Assembly (NCBI GenBank): GCA_964019135.1
Contig: OZ025258.1
Location: 34,479,202 to 34,543,201 of the forward strand
Length of the DNA: 64,000 bases
Source of the DNA: Arenicola marina
Lineage: Eukaryota; Annelida; Polychaeta; Arenicolidae
Direction: 5' to 3'
Positions 54,301 through 64,000 of this stretch are shown piece after piece. A program made the position numbers and the translations under genes. The notes under the pieces were generated by a model. That model saw only the letters and a program-made list of their open reading frames with translations. It made no database searches and was not told the origin of the DNA. Numbering within the stretch: position 1 is the stretch's first letter; every line of letters begins with the position of its first letter.

Positions 54301-55009
54301 TGTGGTTGGGGATGATTATACAAGCATCACGAAAAAATTGCCTCACCGCGTATTGTATTAGTATATGTGCAATCGAAATGTGTCAGGTTACAGACTTCTG
54401 CTTGAGGTAAGGAAAACTATTCTCGCACCTATTTTTGTCATATTTTATCGCGTATGCGTCGTAGGCTTCTTAATTCTTGTACGTTGTCGCAGATCCTCAA
54501 CTATTTCATGGGGTCGAAAATTGTTTCCTTCGATTGGTTATTTCAAAGAGGATCATCTCGTTGACAGCGGTCACCATAGTCTAGATCTTGCCCAGGTTTA
54601 ACTAGGTGTAGATATGTCCAATGCCTGATTTTATTCAACCTCTTTGATCGCTTGGAGACAATTTTCCTAACGACTGGAGATGAATTCGAGTGTTTGGAGG
54701 CACCTACAAAGTTTAGGGACCGTTTCGAACTCTTGAAGACTCTTTCAATTGCTTAGCAGGCCTACCTTTCTTCAATGCTTGCTTGGAGACACTTTCCAAC
54801 GGTTGGATACAATTTTCAACGCCGAATCCTGTTACGTTGGATGATCTTTGCCTCCGCTGTAATGTCTGCCTCCCTTCCACAGAGACCGGTAAGATCATCC
54901 CCGCTACCTACGGGACCTGGCGCGGCGACAAGCTGTACAACCCATTCAAGGACATCAGGAGTAACCTCTTCCACCATTACAAGTCCAACTCCATCATCAC
55001 CAGACCAAC
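32437..55009 (+). CDS. SBSPON: Secreted somatomedin-B / thrombospondin type-1 protein (SBSPON-like), three exons, 3' end outside window
   Basis: The predicted product starts with a hydrophobic signal peptide (residues 1-22, ending ALAAAK). A somatomedin-B domain follows with ten cysteines at 34, 42, 43, 50, 65, 67, 71, 77, 78 and 85, then a thrombospondin type-1 repeat at 88-141 with W95, CS-x2-CG at 101-106, R112 and the remaining cysteines at 127, 136 and 141. A third exon encodes a linker. This order is that of SBSPON, an extracellular matrix-type secreted protein of poorly known role. The conserved Cys-rich C-terminal domain of that family is not found before the window ends. Exon phases (1, 1, 2) join in one frame. 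Other proteins with SMB and TSP1 modules are possible but fit less well. Confidence 0.8.
32455..32713 (+). CDS. SBSPON: SBSPON-like exon with signal peptide and somatomedin-B domain
   Basis: ATG at 32455 has a strong context (A at -3, G at +4). It is followed by MAKVAVTLTLAVLGVLLALA, a clear signal sequence, and then the somatomedin-B domain including KTCFCDSDCKDLGDCCLDYE. The exon ends at phase 1 with strong donor GTAAGT. An acceptor TATCTGTTCCAG ends at 32436, giving an 18-base untranslated leader in this exon. Confidence 0.92.
32773..41300 (+). other. First part of the 16.7-kb SBSPON-like intron
   Basis: Mostly unique sequence with C/G runs (33046, 33725, 36512, 36594, 36957, 39836) and G-rich/C-rich stretches at 38290-39200. 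Apart from the SINE-like remnant at 33.54 kb, no exon, RNA gene or array was recognised. Confidence 0.5.
33537..33640 (+). mobile_element. Weak SINE-like remnant
   Basis: CCTTCGTAGCCGAGTGGTAG resembles a tRNA head, followed by TCGGGCATATTGCATC and TTCCCGGAGGCTTCTTGGC, which parallel the SINE body in the window. The B box is missing. Confidence 0.35.
41315..41773. mobile_element. Candidate MITE with long inverted terminal repeats
   Basis: AATAGGGTATGTAAGTGACA with TCACGGACAGCGCGCGCTCACC at 41315-41356 is matched, inverted and with few differences, by 41731-41773. The inverted similarity continues inward, more diverged, for about 60 more bases (GGTTTTGGGTAC against GTACCCAGAACG). The interior holds a 100-bp direct duplication. 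No coding capacity is seen. The target-site duplication is not clear. Confidence 0.6.
41453..41655 (+). repeat. Direct duplication of about 101 bp inside the candidate MITE
   Basis: CAGCGTCTTGCGATTTAAAA through CATATCTCAAACATCAG occurs twice back to back with essentially no differences, so the duplication is recent. Confidence 0.92.
43325..43475 (+). mobile_element. tRNA-derived SINE copy 5
   Basis: B box GGGTTCGAATCC at about 43340 is followed by ACCCAATCTGGCACATG, TCGTCCCGGGAGGTTAC, CACCCAGTCTAGCCTTCG and ACCTAAATTGGCATAAAACA. The 5' half of the head is missing. Confidence 0.7.
44930..45178 (+). repeat. 28-bp minisatellite, about 8-9 units
   Basis: Units contain TGACAGTGGACGCTGGGCAG and GAGACACC; some units are shortened or changed (GACGATGGTAGGAG). 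It lies in the long SBSPON-like intron. Confidence 0.92.
47575..47645 (-). other. tRNA-like remnant or tRNA-derived repeat
   Basis: On the minus strand TCCCTAGCTCAGTGCGG resembles an A box and ATGGGTTCGCGCCCC a B box, spaced as in a tRNA. The acceptor stem does not pair and no CCA-ready end is evident, so it is a pseudogene or SINE head. Confidence 0.45.
48432..48446 (+). promoter_or_regulatory. CTCF-like motif
   Basis: CCACTAGGGGGCGCG matches the CTCF core consensus at 14 of 15 positions. It is in the middle of the SBSPON-like first coding intron. Function is unknown. Confidence 0.35.
49270..49440 (+). mobile_element. tRNA-derived SINE copy 6, ends next to the TSP1 exon
   Basis: GGGGTTGGAATCCGGGCC (decayed B box), CACCTAATCTGGGGCACG, CATCGTCCCGGGAGGTTCC and GTGCACAAAGACGACATAAA match the family body and tail. 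The 3' end is about 15 bases from the exon acceptor. Confidence 0.75.
49454..49660 (+). CDS. SBSPON: SBSPON-like exon with thrombospondin type-1 repeat
   Basis: Acceptor TTTTTCTCTGCAG precedes VDCVLSDWGHYGECSTRCGF. The exon continues ERTKRVLTEPQNNGQACG and ERLVCYGNNCK, the full TSP1 pattern. It ends at phase 1 with donor GTGAGT. One exon per module, with phase 1 on both sides, is the usual arrangement for shuffled extracellular domains. A SINE copy ends just before the acceptor and a 29-bp array starts about 40 bases after the donor. Confidence 0.92.
49700..49920 (+). repeat. 29-bp minisatellite after the TSP1 exon donor
   Basis: About seven units of GAAACAGTTTCTCGTTGAAA with TACTTGTTT and variants. 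The array begins about 40 bases after the donor. Confidence 0.9.
49925..51300 (+). other. SBSPON-like intron 2, first part
   Basis: Unique sequence. A frame at 51130-51300 reads YACKAICVEIDIQRLVADWN, with protein-like composition but no splice sites or family match, so it is not annotated as a gene. Confidence 0.4.
51303..51351 (+). repeat. (GA)n followed by a G-run
   Basis: About 19 GA dinucleotides are followed directly by ten or more G. Such a mirror-symmetric purine tract can form triplex DNA. Confidence 0.9.
52188..52390 (+). repeat. Array of E-box CACGTGAC sites, about 22-bp spacing
   Basis: Nine CACGTG palindromes, most as ACACGTGAC, recur with spacers of similar but not identical sequence, plus decayed copies (ACATGATCC). 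The spacing averages about 21 bases. It looks like an old minisatellite in which the E-box survived better than the spacer. Confidence 0.85.
52400..54880 (+). other. SBSPON-like intron 2, AT-rich part
   Basis: AT-rich unique sequence with many GTACAC/TGTACA words between 52900 and 53350. No exon was recognised before the linker exon at 54883. Confidence 0.5.
54883..55009 (+). CDS. SBSPON: SBSPON-like linker exon
   Basis: Acceptor CTCCCTTCCACAG completes a Glu codon before TGKIIPATYGTWRGDKLYNP. The exon continues FKDIRSNLFHHYKSNS and ends at phase 2 with donor GTGAGT. The phase matches the previous exon, codon third positions are mostly C or G and both splice sites are strong. Comparable Asn-Pro linker sequence between TSP1 and the C-terminal domain is typical of invertebrate relatives. 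Confidence 0.8.
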
Positions 55010-56490
55010 GTGAGTACAGCAACCTTCCATTCTACCTGCTGACATGTGTTGTCCTGCTGGACTGATCCACCTTTCTTCTGCTGATTACTGCCGTTTATTT
55101 TGGGCTCAAAAACTATCGCGACTTTTATAACAAAACAGGCGTCTGTTGTTTTGCTTACATTTTTTTGGTTTCCTTACTTTGTTTCTTTCTTGCCAGTTGC
55201 TATCCGCATGGGGGATCCATGGCAATCTGTTTCACGAGTTGTGTATAACTTATCGGTACAAAAATGTATCATGCCCTTTGTGTTATGTGATGTTGGTTAA
55301 CTTCGAAATTCTGGGAACTTTATCTGCAAATTTGTCTGCCAAATTCGTGAACCATATTTATGCAGCAATTGTGGGTTAAAACCTGCATAGTCTCAGTCCA
55401 AGCGAAAAAACCCTTGCGCATGCGCAGAGGCAACCTGCACTCGCAGTATGTACATTGTTGTGACCTGGGGGTTTTAGCACCTGGCGTTTTGTTTTATGCC
55501 ATGATACTACGTGCGAGTGCTGGTCTACTAATGCGGATGTCTCAGACGGCTCCTCAAACACTCACGTAGCTGTACGTCAAGGAAGTATTCAGCGCAACAA
55601 ATCACATGGGTGTTGCCTGTGTTAGCCTTTTTGCTGGTGGAAGTGGGGAAAGATTTGTGCGTATCAGGTGGCTTCATTCAGGAAAAAGGGTTACAGACAG
55701 AAACTGAAAAAAAAACATGGTACAGTGTGTTAAGCAGCGCGAATAAACGAGACCTTTTGATGACTGGGGGATGCAGCAATTGGAAAGCGGAAGATCTTCA
55801 GATTCCGTAGACAGACTGCCAGTTTTGCAGGACCTGTCTGCTGTAGTAGCTCGTGCATGAACCGAAATGGGCGAGAACCAGGTTACTTCGGGTCCGAGCG
55901 CTTTGTGAACGGTGGCGGATCTGGGAATGCGAAAGTGGTCTGCCATACGAATTGACTCCCTTCTCCGATTCCGCTGTAAAAAGTTGTGTAATTACACGCT
56001 AGACGAGCGCCTCATCTGCTTCCTGTAATGGTAGAGCGACCAGTGACCATGGCACCCACACCGAACGAAAGGCCGGGCGGGGTAGGGCGGAATGGGGCCT
56101 GATGATGGGGTGTGGGAGGGGGGTGCTAAGTAGCAAGGGAAGTAAACGAAAACGAACTGGAGAGTAGATGAGGTCGGTAGAGTAAGGAGATACGATTCCG
56201 GCAAGGAGCGAGCGGGCCAGCCGCGGAGGGCAAAACTCAGCTGTTAGCGGGCCATAAGTTAAACTGAAGGCGTCCGTTCCTAAGACAGACGGGTTTGTAC
56301 GGGAGATCCATCTGCGTCAGGAGGTGTGAAGACCCCGGATCCCATCATGTCGGCACTGCTCGTCTCCCAGCAGTGGCGCCGTGTTTCTCGCCTCACCTTT
56401 CCGCGGCTAAGTATCGGGCTTCATTGCGAGCTTCCACGGATTGTACTGAGCGCTTTCACATGTTTGGCTTCAGCTGAAGCTTCCACGTAT
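55010..56490 (+). other. Sequence after the linker exon, nothing recognised
   Basis: Unique sequence, presumably the next SBSPON-like intron. No Cys-rich C-terminal domain is encoded in any frame I could follow. Confidence 0.45.
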
Positions 56491-56700
56491 CTCTGGCTTC
56501 CTCTGGAGCTGTCAGATCGCTGGCTTCCTCTGGAGCTGTCAGATCGCTGGCTTAATCTGGAGCTGTCAGATCGCTCCACCTCGACCTTCCATGTATCTGG
56601 TTCTATCTGGTTCTATGCATCTGGTTCCATGTATCTGGTTCTATGCATCTGCTTCCATGTATCTGGTTCTATGCATCTGGTTCCATGTATCTGGGTCCAT
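56490..56700 (+). repeat. Two short arrays: 27-bp GAGCTGTCAGATCGCTGG and 13-bp CTGGTTCCATGTAT types
   Basis: Three units of CTGGAGCTGTCAGATCGCTG sit at 56497-56580, followed by about eight units built on ATCTGGTTCCATGT and ATCTGGTTCTATGC to 56700. Confidence 0.85.
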
Positions 56701-56964
56701 GTGTAGCTTCCGAGCCCCTGGCTTGAACTGAAGGACCAGGCGTAATTTACTTCTATAATATCAATGTATCTGGCTTCACTGGGAGATTTCGCCAAGAGTA
56801 CGCCGGCAGGTGTGTGATGTCACATGAAGCTTCCATTGTATCTAACGGCATTCTTTCCCAGTCCCATTGCTGCACATACAGCTTCCAGTCTCATTATTTC
56901 AACTGTAAGAAGGAGAACCCTCCGATATTTAACTTTACACGGGGCTTCCAGGTCCGCGAGTTTC

Positions 56965-57900
56965 CAGGGTCTGCTCTTACACTCTCCCACCTAGCTGCCA
57001 CTACTCACGGTCTGCTCTAACAATCACCCCCTCTCCCACCTAGCTGCCACTACTCACGGTCTGCTCTTACACTGACCCCCTCTCCCACCTAGCTGCCACT
57101 ACTCACGGTCTGCTCTAACAATCACTCCCTCTCCCACCTAGCTGCCACTACTCACGGTCTGCTCTAACAATGACCCCCTCCCACCTAGCTGCCACTAACA
57201 ATGACCCCCTCTCCCACCTAGCTGCCACTACTCACGGTCTGCTCTAACAATGACCCCCTCCCACCTAGCTGCCACTAACAATGACCCCCTCTCCAACCTA
57301 GCTGCCACTACTCACGGTCTGCTCTAACACTGACCCCCTCTCCCACCTAGCTGCCACTACTCACGGTCTGCTCTAACAATGACCCCCTCTCCCACCTAGC
57401 TGCCACTACTCACGGTCTGCTCTAACACTGACCCCCTCTCCCACCTAGCTGCCACTACTCACGGTCTGCTCTAACAATGACCCCCTCTCCCACCTAGCTG
57501 CCACTACTCACGGTCTGCTCTAACAATGACCCCCTCTCCCACCTAGCTGCCACTACTCACGGTCTGTTCTAACAATGACCCCCTCTCCCACCTAGCTGCC
57601 ACTACTCACTGTCTGCTCTAACAATGACCCCCTCTCCCACCTAACTGCCACTACTCACGGTCTGCTCTAACAATGACCCCCTCTCCCACCTAGCTGCCAC
57701 TACTCACGGTCTGCTCTAACAATGACCCCCTCTCCCACCTAGCTGCCACTACTCACGGTCTGCTCTAACAATGACCCCCTCTCCCACCTAGCTGCCACTA
57801 CTCACGGTCTGCTCTAACAATGACCCCCTCTCCCACCTAGCTGCCACTACTCACGGTCTGCTCTAACAATGACCCCCTCTCCCACCTAGCTGCCACTACT
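56965..57900 (+). repeat. 49-bp minisatellite, about 18 units
   Basis: Units contain CTCTCCCACCTAGCTGCCAC, TACTCACGGTCTGCTCTAAC and AATGACCCC. The repeat distance is 49 bases where measured (57361 to 57410), and a few units are deleted forms. The pyrimidine-rich CTCTCCCACCTAG resembles an acceptor in every unit. Confidence 0.95.
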
Positions 57901-57904
57901 CCTT

Positions 57905-60315
57905 CCACACCTGGTTTTGGTGGTGGCCAGGCGGTCCGAGACTGGTTGAGCAGTTGCTACTACCGTTTAATGTCCCAGCGGGAATGAAAGAACCTCTCCA
58001 CCGGTGTTGCTGGGCCAGTCACTGATGGCATGACTTTTTTTAGGAGTGTATACGCGGCAGTTAAGTGCCAGGAGCACACATTCGAGTGGCTGTACTCGCT
58101 CCTGGCACGGGGTCAGCGGTACCTGTTGTCTGCAGACTGAGGAATGACATGCCTGCCTACACATGCCTGGAGCCAGCCAATCTCGGCCATCCGAAGTGCC
58201 ATACCAACTGAAGGAAGCGACGGCTTCATGTCGAAAATAGTACAAATAGAATGTGATTCGGCTGTATGCAAAATATCATGCAATTCGTTTCACATTGTGG
58301 CCTATAGTATTTGTTACTCCTTTAGTGCACTGAAACCTCAAAATACAACTAATATAATCAGTTTATTTTCACAAAAACAAAATACAAATTACCGTCATTT
58401 TCACGACCCTTGTCTCACGACACGATCAGAAGTCAAAGGCTTATTCGCTTTATTTTGATTTGGATGCTGTGGATGAAATAGTTAGCTGTTTTTGAGTATT
58501 CATTTATATTTATATTTCTAATCCAAGTCCGTCTACACTATGTTAGACCGTCTACACTATGTTAGATAGTTCTTCTAGAATACCTCAGATCATCGCATCA
58601 TGACGGTACCACTAATCTCAGGTCTCCTCTCAATTCTTCGAGTATGCCTCGCTTTAACCCCATCCCTTCTCTTAACTATGATACCTTATAATGTGTCTCA
58701 ACGAAAGTAAACTCATAAGGAGTGGAAATATGAACCTTATAATGTTACGTCTAACAGCTGGGGTTCGGATCCGATTAGACACCGGGAGACAGTTACCACA
58801 GTTGCAGCTGCTTACCAGCTCCCTTCCACACCTCACCCCCATCACCACCCCGCCAGATTTCAGAGGCCAACGAAGTCCAGAAAATTTGGTATAGGACTGA
58901 CACCGCCCCCAAAAAAACATGTGCAAATTATAATTTTGAAAGGTTCGGCTCAACGCTGAAGGTTGTATAAGCAAGGGCAAAAATACACAGGAAAGGCTTT
59001 GTGCGTACGGCTTGCATAATTGAGGATAGGCGTATATGTTTTTTTATTTGTAAACGACTGCGAGGAAACAGATTAACTGTTGGCGTACGTAACTGTAGAT
59101 TATCAGGCGGGAAAACAGCTGCCTTTTGCTCACTCCTACACATTGTGGTTGCTTTTCTAAACTCTGGAGGTATTATAGAGGCACCCCCCCCCCCCCATCC
59201 TCTCTCTCACCGCATACCCCCATTTCCCTCACCGTATCACCGCATCCCCCCACCCTCGCCTCGATGACGCTATCTCTCAGAGTGGCCGCCTGTTTTTTGA
59301 CTTCCTCGCTTCAGGGCATACCGTTTCTTTTTCTTCTTTTGGTATCAATGAACTTATGTTATGTCCGATTATGGACGCCATATATTTCGGGTGACAGATG
59401 CGTGACCGCTCCCAAAGTCCCAGCTGTTTATGTGAAGCCGATCCGGTTGAGCCTCTGTGTCTATTCATGATGTTTCGTCGATGCTTTGATAAGATGTCGT
59501 CACGAATCGTGGTTAGCGTCCTCCCCCGTCTGTCTTTCTTTTAGCCAAAAATGTTTGTCGTTTCCTGGAGGAACATTTTACAAAATATATTGTAAATATT
59601 TCTGCCAGCTCACGTGGTGATCGGCCGCTCCATGTGTCCGCGTGAAACCGTAAAGATTGGAAAACAAAAATGACCAAAAAAAATGGTGATTGGTGAAGTC
59701 CGGAAGGTACAGAACCGAATAGACCAGATAGAAAGCATCTCAAAATAAATCATTTCCAGAACGGGAAATGTCCCAGCTTTAGTGCTAGCTCTGACAACTT
59801 TTCTTTGCGGAAGCCAGGTGGGTGGTGCAGTTGGCTCTTGTGGCGTTATAGTGTGCACTTACGAGCTGAACTCCGTACGCTTTACGCGTTTACACGGCAG
59901 CATTCCTCTGCGTGGTACTCACTTATTGGTTACCGTGGTAACCACGATTTCATGACTTCTCGAGTCGCCCGTCCCTGGCTGTATATGTCTGTGAGGAAAA
60001 GAAGGATCGCGGTGCAGTGCATATACCGAGGAACAATAAACTTATCCTATACTTAACATTTCCCAGATTTTAATGTATTTCTGTGCGTGAACAAAAAACG
60101 GAGGCATTCGGTCCTGGCTTGAAAGAAACAACAAAAACGCGGTTATCTCACTATGACAGTCAGTCCAAGAGCTGCTCTGGTGGATATGTTGCCTCTATTT
60201 GCAGCTACCGCGCTGCATACCAATGCATAACTATTTCGATGGGTAATTGTATTTCTATGATTTGTTCCTGTTGTGTTTATCAAGCTTTGCACCGTACGGT
60301 ATAAGGAGCAAAATA
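57905..60315 (+). other. Nothing recognised
   Basis: Unique sequence with one 20-bp duplication (CCGTCTACACTATGTTAGA at 58530 and 58549) and a C-run at 59183. Confidence 0.5.
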
Positions 60316-60316
60316 G

Positions 60317-60440
60317 AGCGATTTTCAGCGTAGGGCGGTTTTCAGCATAGAGCGGTTTTCAGCATAGGGCGGTTTTCAGCATAGGGCGGTTTTCAGCATT
60401 GGGCGGTTTTCAGCATTGGGCGTTTTTCAGCATTGCTTCT
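60317..60440 (+). repeat. 17-bp minisatellite
   Basis: About seven units of AGGGCGGTTTTCAGCAT with AGAGCGG and TGGGCGG variants. Confidence 0.92.
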
Positions 60441-60444
60441 AGCG

Positions 60445-61740
60445 CTATCTCTTAAAGTAAAGGGGATGCCTCGTGGCGGGTGAAGCTATGTATACCAAGT
60501 GGGGAAATGCAGGAAATGGTTTCACTTTTTACCTCTGCAACAACATGGTTTTACGTACCAAATGACAACCATTGTGTACGAACAACTCCCCTACCTATTG
60601 TATTAACCACTGTTGCAGAAGCCCCAATTATTCATTGACTAAAATTTGCCAGATTTTCTTTTTTCTTGTTGGTTGCTCCACCTCGTCCGGCTTGGTGGGG
60701 CATAGCGTTGACACCTGTCACGGGAAGGGGTCATTCAAGTTGGCAAAGTAAAGAAAAAAAACGGTTTCTTTCGCGTAGTGTATTTTTTGTGTCCAAGGAG
60801 TTGTGGCTTCGGAATTCGCTGCGAGCGACTCGTTGCATCGCAAAGCTTGGGTAACCCCACAGCTCCCGGCTGTAGCCGTTAAAACAGAAGGGGTATTATG
60901 GGTTAGCTGGCTACAGTCTGGCTTCTGTCACGGCCGCTGATGGTGGGTAGACGAGTCAGACAAAGCATCTCACCGGTCACGTAAAAAACCAACAAAAGAA
61001 CAACGATAATTTCTGTTTACTTATTATAATACGTGAGGAGACTTGATCATAGGTGCGACACACTGCCATCCTTATATATGTGTCAAGGCAAGTTTTATTG
61101 CGGAGATAACGGTCGTGCATACTAATTAGTTGTTTGACCTCTTTGAGTATTGTAGTCTGTGATATTCGATATTAAAAAAAAGCACATCGTAACCATTTTT
61201 GTTCGCATTATTTGGTCAGAGTCAGAGTCTGGTAAAATAAAATATGTAAAGCATGACACAATTTCCATAAAAAAATAAAGGGGCGTGGCCGTTCTGGATT
61301 AAATGATTTAATGAGCACAGACCGCTACTAATGAGATGCATGTACAAAGCAGGAGACAGGCGGAGGAGAATAGAGAGAAGGTAGGGACGAGTACTGCCAG
61401 CAGACTAGATGAGACATTTACGAGGTCTTGGCCCCATAAAGCGGAATATATTAATGTCAGTGTGTAGAGGCCCCTACACCATCTGTTTGCCAGACCCAGA
61501 CGCTAGTTTACGGTGAGTTATACGCGAAGGGGGTAGCACCGCATTGTGTCTTCTTATACACACAAACATCAATCTAATACCCTAATAATAAATGACTATA
61601 CAGAAGCCTATCAAACTTAATGTAGGCCCCATCGCTGTCGCTGCAGGACTTCTCGTACAATTTAGCTGCCAGATCCTTTTTAAAACCCATAACATACGTT
61701 AGAACGGTGTTAAGAATGTGTAGGTCAAGGACGTGCGATG
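60445..61740 (+). other. Nothing recognised
   Basis: AT-rich unique sequence. Some stretches (60850-61000) have the composition of an old repeat but no diagnostic motif. Confidence 0.45.
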
Positions 61741-61751
61741 ACCGCCATCGC

Positions 61752-61880
61752 GCGAGTACCCGGATGAGTGGCTGGAGGCCTACGCATACGGGCTGACCTC
61801 GTACGTTGACAAATTTAACGCCCAACGAAAGATCCTTGTTGAGATCTCTCAGTCCAACAAGGTCTACTCGAAAGAAGGTG
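61752..61880 (+). CDS. Unassigned exon-like open frame
   Basis: From 61754 the + strand encodes EYPDEWLEAYAYGLTSYVDK, then FNAQRKILVEISQSNKVYSK. It has no stop for over 40 codons, about 70% G or C at third positions, and a donor-like GTGGGA after GAAG. There is no pyrimidine tract upstream and no family I can name. The minus strand is also open across the same bases. It could be an exon of an unseen gene, a transposon remnant or chance. Confidence 0.15.
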
Positions 61881-61884
61881 GGAG

Positions 61885-63990
61885 GGGCTTTACTTCTTTC
61901 TGTTTATCAGTCGCGTTGAAATGTTACAAGTTAACGCGAGAGATAATGTTTTGATACAGATTTGAGAAGGTTGTTAAGGCTAGACGGAGTACTGACCCAT
62001 CTGATAAAGCCAGCGTCCCACCTCGTCTCGCCTCGCCTCGCCTTGCCACGACTAGCCAGCCGAAGGGGGGACGAGATAACATCTGCCCACCACGAAACTC
62101 CTTGAGAGATCAAAGCGCTGGGCCGACGTGGGGAGTGGTGGAGGAGAGCATCCCAAAAAGCGGCTACGTGACAGAGATAGTTGTAAGGTAGAACGGGAGA
62201 GGTGGGGGGCTATGAAGGGGTTAGTGGGGAGCCCCCCAACACCATCAAGATGGGATGTGGTGCGGGTAGTATGTAGTAAGGGTGGAAGAATCAGAGAGCT
62301 TTTAAGAGGTTGGTCACTATTTTTATGGTGCCCCGAAGGCCGTTATTTGCATCCAGACCGCTTTGCTTGCAGTCCCAGTGACAAGTTGGTTAATTCGCCA
62401 CCGTCTGTGGACCGAGCTGTAAACTGGCTTTGGTCATGTAAAGAGACGTAAGATGTTATCTGGCCAATGGGTGTTTAACACAACTGAAGGGAGAAGACGT
62501 CTTGCCTCCGATTACGGCCGAGTTAACATCCCTTCCATGGAGACTCGATGTAAACCCCTTATAGACCCCATGTAGGCCCAGGCCAGGCCCGTTTGAACCG
62601 CGGAAAAAACCCGAAAGATGTTTTCATATATTTTTTTTGAGTTTTTTTTTTTGATTGATCACAAAAGCGGCCTAAAACACCAACATTTCATTTCGCCGTG
62701 GTGCGCAATGTTTGAGAGAAAAAATTATGTAGTATACGTTGACCACAAATGAAAGTGGGGATAGCTAGACTGACGTTCCGTCTCAAGCAGAGAAACAGAA
62801 CGCCACCTGGCGAATGGAGTGGGGTGAGCCGGACCCCCCGTGCATTGGACCAATGAAACTACCTAAACGACACGTGTAATTTTACAATCCATAAACTTCC
62901 CGACAAAGCCATTGAAAGGGCTGATGCCCCCCCCCCCCCCCGACGGGTTAAAGGGTATACCTTCCATCGGGTGCGATGCGGGTGGTAGTGTTATATAACT
63001 TGGTGGATGATAGCGGTTATCTCAGGCGCCCTCTGGTGAGATATTGGCCTGTCAGGCCATAGAGGTCTAGGGGGCAGAGTGTTTACCGCCGTGCAGTCAC
63101 CCTCCGTGATTAAGGAAGTTTATGCCACAATTACGCTCACTGCGCCGGTCTCCGGGCATTGGGTGACTGATGGGTGTGACAGCGCATGCGCATGCGTCTG
63201 CGCCTGCGGGTTCTCCCAGCGGCTCCTTGAGAGTGTGCCATTCGCCCGCGGTCATTAGAGTTACTTGTCGCAACCAATTAAACCCTCGCCGCTGCTAAAT
63301 ATAACATATTGTCCCCTTCAAAAGGCCGCCGCCTCCTGCCTCAGCGGTGGTCTCTCTTGTTCCCGTGTCGAGACCACGCGTGGTTTCATAATATATATAT
63401 TCTGAATTATCGCCCTCCTTTAAGATGTCGGACCGGGTCCCGTTGTGGGGAGTAAGGCCATACCCCCTCTTGTCCCACAACCAGGGTTATTAGTGGTGTC
63501 GTTAACTTGACCTTCGCTTTGACACTGCGTCCTTGAATCGTGCGGCAGACGACAATTGGACAGGCGTAGCCGATTGTGACCGATTGTGCCTACCCGCTCC
63601 GCCGATTTTCTCCTTTCAAGAGTTTTTGTCAGTCTCTCTTTCTCTCCCTCGTTCTCCCTGTCTTCCCTAGCTCTCTCTCTCTTTCTTTTATCTATGATTT
63701 CTACCTTGCTACATCATTCCCAATCTATGTTGTTTTCTCGCTGATAAGTAACATTTTTTCCGGGTTTACAAATATGCCTTTGATACCGTCTCCCCTAGTT
63801 CATGGTTGATGTGCTCGCCCCCTCCCCACCCCCCACCCACCGCGGTGTGTGGGTTTCGAGTGCCGTATTTCAAAGGCCAACACCCAGCCCTAAATAAAAA
63901 ATCTGGCGTCCTTGTGTGCCATGCCAGTTGGCCATGATGTAGGCATTCGGGATCCGGTCTCCGGACGCGCTATCCGGACCTCTCTGGCTG
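61885..63990 (+). other. Right-hand flank, nothing firmly recognised
   Basis: It contains a SINE-tail-like GATCACAAAAGCGGCCTAAA at 62659, a C-run at 62927 and a CTCF-like motif on the minus strand at 63025-63039 (TCACCAGAGGGCGCC). The last bases TGGCTGCCTCCTTCAG look like a splice acceptor at the very edge. Confidence 0.4.
63025..63039 (-). promoter_or_regulatory. CTCF-like motif
   Basis: On the minus strand TCACCAGAGGGCGCC matches the CTCF core consensus at 14 of 15 positions. Confidence 0.35.
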
Positions 63991-64000
63991 CCTCCTTCAG

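Noticed and set aside
61574..61825. 83-codon minus-strand frame ending LLYSHLLLGY
   Set aside because: It starts at TTG, is antisense to a frame with better codon bias, and has no family resemblance.

Overview
The window is nuclear DNA of a multicellular animal. It has spliced genes with conserved exon-intron structure, GC-rich codon third positions in exons, many tandem repeats, tRNA-derived SINE copies and no bacterial-type operons. The protein sequences fit a bilaterian that is not a jawed vertebrate. The density of intronic minisatellites touching splice sites recalls what I remember being reported for amphioxus genes, but the species is not settled by the sequence.

Gene 1 (positions 1-15186, + strand, 5' end outside the window) is the clathrin heavy chain. 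Fifteen exons encode the last 906 residues, from about residue 770 of a protein near 1675 residues long to the stop. All fourteen introns have a defined donor and acceptor and the phases close exactly; intron 10 uses a GC donor. The C-terminal tail keeps the QLMLT motif used by Hsc70 in uncoating. A 3' UTR follows, with several AATAAA signals; the best supported ends near 17975.

Gene 2 (positions 32437-55009, + strand, 3' end outside the window) is a secreted protein with a signal peptide, a ten-cysteine somatomedin-B domain and a thrombospondin type-1 repeat, in the order of the SBSPON family. Three coding exons are visible, separated by introns of 16.7 and 5.2 kb. The exon with the start codon has a plausible acceptor 18 bases upstream, so a non-coding first exon probably exists; a GC-rich candidate lies at about 23.5-24.46 kb. 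The C-terminal exon or exons lie beyond the window.

The space between and inside the genes is dominated by minisatellites (units of 14, 16, 17, 19, 22, 27, 28, 29, 30, 33, 49 and 60 bp), copies of a tRNA-derived SINE, one LINE fragment and one candidate MITE. The most unusual structures are in the clathrin introns: a 60-bp array that repeats the exon-13 splice acceptor plus the first 28 exon bases, a 27-bp array of about 85 units that begins at the exon-7 donor, a fragmentary duplicate of exon 9 with its own acceptor, and an in-frame proline-rich extension after exon 13. Most long open frames outside the two genes are by-products of repeats whose unit is a multiple of three, or of C-rich low-complexity DNA.
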